The notes under the pieces: generated by a model
The model's input: only the letters and a program-made list of their open reading frames with translations
Databases searched by the model: none
What the model was told of the DNA's origin: nothing
Position numbers and translations under genes: made by a program
Shown here: piece after piece, positions 60,167 through 64,000 of the stretch
Layout: each line of letters starts with the position of its first letter
Numbering within the stretch: position 1 is the first letter of the stretch
DNA from: Planctomycetota bacterium
GTDB taxonomy: Bacteria; Planctomycetota; Phycisphaerae; Phycisphaerales; UBA1924
Assembly (NCBI GenBank): GCA_963204725.1
Contig: CAUJHH010000054.1
Coordinates: 1 to 64,000 of the forward strand
Direction of reading: 5' to 3'
DNA length: 64,000 bases

Positions 60167-60940
60167 ATGCACCGATCAAATATGATCCAAGCGCTCAGAG
60201 AGCGGCTCGCGGCCCATGAGCCGGTGCAGCGGCGGGACGCGATCCAGACCTTCGCGATCCCACTCCGGGCCGGAGCGGTTCACGAGTGGCTGGGAGGCGA
60301 GGGGTCGCGGGCGTGGTCGCCGCCGCTCTGCATCCTGATCGACCTGGCGCGACGCGCCGCGACGCCATCTGCAACACATGAGGGAGCGGGACTGATCGCC
60401 TGGATCGGGAGGCCATGCCAGCCGCATGTGCTCGCGCTGATCGGGCGGGACAGCGGGCGTCTCGATGACGGACTCCTGCGGCGATCCATCTTCGTCGACG
60501 CACCGGACGCGGCCTCGCGGCTCTGGGCGATCGATGCCGCGCTCCGTTCGCCATCCGTCGCGGCCGTCGTCGCGGACGGCAGATCGCTCGACATGGCGGC
60601 GACGCGCCGCCTGCAACTGGCGGCGGAGTCGTCCGGCTGTGTCGCGCTGCTCGCGCGGCCGCTCTCGGAGTTGAAGGTTCTCTCGGCGGCGTGCACGCGC
60701 TGGGTGGTTCGGCCGGACGAGATCGACACGGGCACTCGTCATCCCGGCTGGAACGTCGAACTGGTTCGGAGCAAGGGACTGCCTCCGATGGGAAGCACGG
60801 AGAGCGATTCAGCGCAGGCGACCTCTTGGCGTGTGGAGTGGGATCATGTTGCGTGCGCTCTCGTTGCATCTTCCGTGGTGGAGCACAGAACTCGCCAGAC
60901 GGCGGCTGCTGCGCCGGGCGGCATCCGGCTCACGGGCTGA
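60167..60940 (+). CDS. imuA: ImuA, RecA-like factor of the mutasome
   Basis: 257 aa. RecA-fold-like order: 'GAVHEWLGGEGSRAW' (start typical of ImuA/SulA-like proteins), 'GLIAWIGRPCQPHVLALIGRDSG' and 'LWAIDAALRSPSVAAVVADGRSLDMAATRRLQLAAESSGCVALLA'. No Walker A Lys is visible, as in other ImuA proteins. It is thought to link RecA/DNA to ImuB and DnaE2 in damage-induced mutagenesis. No ribosome binding site precedes ATG 60167; ATG 60182 is an alternative. The 3' end overlaps imuB by 95 bases. Confidence 0.8.
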   Translation: MHRSNMIQALRERLAAHEPVQRRDAIQTFAIPLRAGAVHEWLGGEGSRAWSPPLCILIDLARRAATPSATHEGAGLIAWIGRPCQPHVLALIGRDSGRLDDGLLRRSIFVDAPDAASRLWAIDAALRSPSVAAVVADGRSLDMAATRRLQLAAESSGCVALLARPLSELKVLSAACTRWVVRPDEIDTGTRHPGWNVELVRSKGLPPMGSTESDSAQATSWRVEWDHVACALVASSVVEHRTRQTAAAAPGGIRLTG

Positions 60941-62477
60941 GGCGGCTCAACCCGGAGCACTGCCCGGCGCGATCCTGCCCGTGGCGATTCTGCTGGTCGC
61001 GACGGTCTCGCAGCGGCGTGCCGTCGCGGCGTGCTGCGATCGTGCGACGCGCGAGGGCGTCTCCCCCGGCATGACACTGGCGCACGCTCTGGCCCTGCTT
61101 CCGTCACACGGCATCCACATCGAGGACCACGATCCGGCCCGCGACCACGCCTCGCTGGTTCGCCTCGCGATGTGGGCGCACCGCTTCTCGCCCGTGGCCG
61201 CGCCCGATCCGCCCGATGGGCTGCTGATCGATATCACCGGGTGTGAGCGTGCCTTCAAGGGCGAGGGACGCCTCCTGCGCCGGGCACTCGCGGACGCCCA
61301 GTGGCTGGGCTTCACGGCCCGCGGCGCGATCGCGCCGACCTTCGGGAGCGCGTGGGCGCTGGCTCGGTTCGCGGACCGCATCGAGACCCAGCGCGGCGTC
61401 ATCATCGATGCGCCACGGGCACGCGACGCGCTCGCCCCACTGCCGCTCGCGGCATTGCGGATCTCGCGTGAGACCGCCGACACGCTCTGCGAGCTCGGCG
61501 CGGAGACGATCGGGCAGGTGATGGGCCTGCCGCGTTCCTCGCTTCCGGCCCGCTTCGGGGCGGAGTTGCTGCACCGGCTGGACCAGGCCCTTGGCGAGGC
61601 GATGGAGCGGATCGAGCCGGTGCGTCCGGTGCCGCCCCCGAGCGTTGAACGGATCTTCGAGGGCGCAACGACGCGACCGGACGCGATCGAGGCGTGCGTC
61701 TGTCAACTGATCGACGAACTTGCCGCGCTGCTCGCGACGCGCGAGTCGGGCGCGAGAGCGCTCACGCTGGAACTCGGGCGCGTGGACTCGGTGCCGGTCG
61801 AGATCTGCATCGCGCTCAGCCGCCCGTGTCGCGACGCCAGGCACCTCTGGGCGCTGCTCCGTCCGCCCCTTGAGCGAGCCAACCTCGGATATGGGATCGA
61901 GCGAGTCACGCTGACCGCGACCCGCATCGGGCGTGTGCGGCACGCGCAGGTCGAGCGGTGGCGCGATGGCGGCGCCTCATCGGTGCCCGCAGCGCGAGCG
62001 GAAGCCGCGGCACTGGTTGACCTTCTCAGCAATCGCCTCGGTCCCGATCGCGTGACGCGTATCGAGGCCCGCACCACGCACATCCCGGAGCGCGTCACGC
62101 GGCACCGGCCCGCGATGCACGGCGACGACACGGAGAGAGCCAAGCCCGCAGGTGAGGACATCACGCACAGGCCGTTCTGCCACCCCTCGATGCTCTTCGA
62201 TCGACCCGAGCCCGCCGAGGCGCTCGCGATCGTGCCGGACTCGCCGCCCTCGCGCCTGCGCTGGCGGGGGCGCGAGCTCGCGATCACTGCGGGTCAGGGA
62301 CCGGAGCGGATCGAGCCCGAGTGGTGGCTGGCTCGGGACGGCAACGGGACTCGCGGGAGCGGCGTGAGTGGCGCAGCGCGCGACTACTACCGCGTGCGCG
62401 ACGAGAGCGGCGTTTGGCTCTGGGTCTATCGCGAGGTGGAGACGACCAGGTGGTTCGTCCACGGCATGTGGGCCTGA
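60846..62477 (+). CDS. imuB: ImuB, inactive Y-family polymerase homologue
   Basis: 543 aa. Starts '[16 protein letters not shown]', where active DinB proteins have D-x-D-x-F-F; the catalytic acids are replaced, the hallmark of ImuB. Palm/finger parts ('[22 protein letters not shown]', '[21 protein letters not shown]', '[21 protein letters not shown]') and a helix-hairpin-helix region ('[24 protein letters not shown]') are present. ImuB is the hub tying the clamp and ImuA to DnaE2. ATG 60846 has GTGGAG upstream; the frame is open to GTG 60831. The C-terminal '[19 protein letters not shown]' is family-typical. Confidence 0.88.
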   Translation: MLRALSLHLPWWSTELARRRLLRRAASGSRAEAAQPGALPGAILPVAILLVATVSQRRAVAACCDRATREGVSPGMTLAHALALLPSHGIHIEDHDPARDHASLVRLAMWAHRFSPVAAPDPPDGLLIDITGCERAFKGEGRLLRRALADAQWLGFTARGAIAPTFGSAWALARFADRIETQRGVIIDAPRARDALAPLPLAALRISRETADTLCELGAETIGQVMGLPRSSLPARFGAELLHRLDQALGEAMERIEPVRPVPPPSVERIFEGATTRPDAIEACVCQLIDELAALLATRESGARALTLELGRVDSVPVEICIALSRPCRDARHLWALLRPPLERANLGYGIERVTLTATRIGRVRHAQVERWRDGGASSVPAARAEAAALVDLLSNRLGPDRVTRIEARTTHIPERVTRHRPAMHGDDTERAKPAGEDITHRPFCHPSMLFDRPEPAEALAIVPDSPPSRLRWRGRELAITAGQGPERIEPEWWLARDGNGTRGSGVSGAARDYYRVRDESGVWLWVYREVETTRWFVHGMWA

Positions 62478-62493
62478 GCCCGGGGAGGTGTGT

Positions 62494-64000
62494 GTGCCCG
62501 AACAGCCGCCCGGCAAGCGTGTCGCCCATCCATGGGAAGCGGCCAAGGCCGACGACGCCTCGCGCGCGTTTCTCGGCGAGGAATGCCCGAGGCCGCGCGC
62601 CAGGTCACATGGCCCGGGCTACGCCGAACTTGCCGTCACCAGCAACTACACCTTCCTCTCGGGTGCCAGTCACCCCGAGGAACTCGTCGCAGAGGCCGCG
62701 ACGCTCGGCCACCGGGCCATCGCCATCACCGATGATCTCACGCTCGGTGGCATCGTGCGCGCCCACGTCGCGGCCAAGGAGCGCGGCATCCAGTTGCTCG
62801 TCGGAACCTCGCTGCGGTTCACCGATCCTGAGGCGGCGGGCATGCGGATGCTGGTCTACCCGACCGATCGAACCGCATATGGACGGCTCTGTCGTCTGCT
62901 GACCCTCGGCAAGCGTCGCGCGCCCAAGGGAGCGTGCCATCTCACGATCCACGACCTTGTCGAGTACGCCGAGGGGATGCTCGCGGTGATCGTTCTGCCC
63001 GAGGAGATCGGCTCCGAAGCCATGAGCGTCATCGCGGGCCTGCGGGATCACTTCGGCAATGATCGTCTCTCGATCGCGGCCTCTCGTTCCTATGCGGGCG
63101 ATGACGAGGAGCGGCTGCGGTCCATCGCCGATCTCTGCGGGCATGTGCGGGTCCCGATGGTCGCGGTGAACGACGTGGTCTACCACGCGCCGGAGCGCCG
63201 CCCTCTCCTGGATGTCCTCACCTGTATCCGCCACAGCTGCACCCTCGACCAGGCGGGCTACTTGCTGCTCGCCAACGCCGAGCGTCACCTCAAGCCAGCC
63301 GACGAGATGACCCGGCTCTTCGCGGCGTATCCGCGCGCGATCGAGCGCACGCTGGCGATCGCCGATCGCTGCTCGGGCTTCTCGCTCGACCAGTTGAGGT
63401 ACGAGTACCCGGAGGAGGTCGTGCCCGCGGGCAGCACGCCGATGGGCCACCTCGTCACACTGACGTGGGCGGGGGCGCAGGAGCGGTATCCCGGCGGCGT
63501 GCCGCCCAAGGTGCGGGCGCAGATCGAGCACGAGTTCCGGCTGATCGACGAGCTGCGGTTCGCGTCCTACTTCCTGACCGTGCACGACATCGTGGTCTTC
63601 GCGAGGTCGAGGGGCATCCTCTGCCAGGGGCGCGGGGCCGCGGCCAACTCCGCCGTCTGCTACGTGCTGGGCGTCACAAGCGTCGATCCCGATCGCACAA
63701 ACGTGCTCTTCGAGCGGTTCATCAGCAAGGAGCGGAACGAGCCGCCGGACATCGACATCGACTTCGAGCACGAGCGCCGCGAAGAGGTGATCCAGTACCT
63801 CTACGCCAAGTACGGGCGCGAGCGTGCGGCCCTCACCGCCGAGATCATCTCGTACCGGGGTCGGAGCGCGGTGCGCGATGTCGGCAAGGCCCTGGGCCTC
63901 TCGCTCGACACGGTGGACCGTCTCGCAAAGGACATGGACTGGTGGGGTGGCGGTGATATTGATGGAGAGAGTCTGCGCCACCACGGGCTCAACCCCGACG
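62494..64000 (+). CDS. dnaE2: DnaE2, error-prone DNA polymerase III alpha (5' part)
   Basis: 502 residues seen, cut by the window end. GTG 62494 has GGGGAGG five bases upstream. '[21 protein letters not shown]' and '[17 protein letters not shown]' open the PHP domain. '[40 protein letters not shown]' and '[25 protein letters not shown]' (catalytic Asp residues in DIDIDFE) start the polymerase domain and are typical of DnaE2. It performs damage-tolerant, mutagenic synthesis with ImuA and ImuB. It begins 16 bases after imuB, so it is co-transcribed. Confidence 0.93.
   Translation, partial: MPEQPPGKRVAHPWEAAKADDASRAFLGEECPRPRARSHGPGYAELAVTSNYTFLSGASHPEELVAEAATLGHRAIAITDDLTLGGIVRAHVAAKERGIQLLVGTSLRFTDPEAAGMRMLVYPTDRTAYGRLCRLLTLGKRRAPKGACHLTIHDLVEYAEGMLAVIVLPEEIGSEAMSVIAGLRDHFGNDRLSIAASRSYAGDDEERLRSIADLCGHVRVPMVAVNDVVYHAPERRPLLDVLTCIRHSCTLDQAGYLLLANAERHLKPADEMTRLFAAYPRAIERTLAIADRCSGFSLDQLRYEYPEEVVPAGSTPMGHLVTLTWAGAQERYPGGVPPKVRAQIEHEFRLIDELRFASYFLTVHDIVVFARSRGILCQGRGAAANSAVCYVLGVTSVDPDRTNVLFERFISKERNEPPDIDIDFEHERREEVIQYLYAKYGRERAALTAEIISYRGRSAVRDVGKALGLSLDTVDRLAKDMDWWGGGDIDGESLRHHGLNPD

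Noticed and set aside
62605..63984. A 459-codon open frame on the minus strand at the right end
   Set aside because: It is antisense to dnaE2, whose PHP and polymerase motifs are unmistakable on the plus strand.

Overview
The window is GC-rich and densely coded, and it looks like chromosomal DNA of a planctomycete, most likely of the Phycisphaerae. The evidence is a set of secreted proteins ending in paired dockerin-like NGD repeats with an exact C-terminal Gly-Cys, a PEP-CTERM-like secreted protein, a HARE-HTH protein with a Lys/Ala-rich arm, a Ser/Thr kinase with a membrane helix and C-terminal repeats, and DUF2924 beside a large serine recombinase. No rRNA, intact tRNA or CRISPR array was seen. 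Function calls come from motifs read by eye; no database search was run.

Layout. 1-2.9 kb: the start of a secreted repeat protein (minus strand), a tyrosine recombinase with a conserved upstream hairpin block, and a complete secreted repeat protein. 2.9-12.2 kb: a RAMA-domain nuclease-like protein, a small leader gene, then a tightly overlapping type I restriction operon (hsdR, a cyclase-like gene, hsdS, a nuclease-like gene, hsdM). 12.6-16.0 kb: an AAA ATPase/subtilase pair of the IetAS defence type. 16.5-20.0 kb: a MoxR ATPase and its VWA partner. 20.2-22.9 kb: a DUF2924/serine recombinase/HTH mobility module. 23.0-25.6 kb: a two-gene cassette with a large QueC-like PP-loop protein and a Met-Gly-starting partner, the best candidate for an undescribed system. 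25.7-33.9 kb: a phage-like or satellite-like element (sigma-like factor, primase-helicase, ParB-methyltransferase, small minus-strand genes, terminase-small-subunit-like HTH) without recognisable capsid, portal or large terminase genes. 34-41.6 kb: minus-strand secreted and structural-like proteins.

41.8-42.8 kb: a second copy of the recombinase and its upstream block, in direct orientation to the first, then an SF1 helicase. 45-55.3 kb: a second type I restriction operon (leader gene, hsdM, hsdS, HEPN-like, PLD-like, hsdR, a 65-aa gene, a PD-(D/E)XK protein). 55.4-59.4 kb: a repeat with terminator, a Ser/Thr kinase, an IS3-type transposase remnant and a decayed third recombinase copy. 59.4-64 kb: a DNA-damage locus with an SRAP protein and imuA-imuB-dnaE2, the last cut by the window end.

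Most of the window therefore reads as a defence and mobility region. Two pairs of direct repeats suggest how it is bounded or shuffled: the recombinase copies at 0.6 and 41.8 kb, and an exact 37-bp repeat at 16.1 and 55.4 kb. Both type I operons start with the same small gene behind the same leader, which suggests shared control or assembly by duplication.
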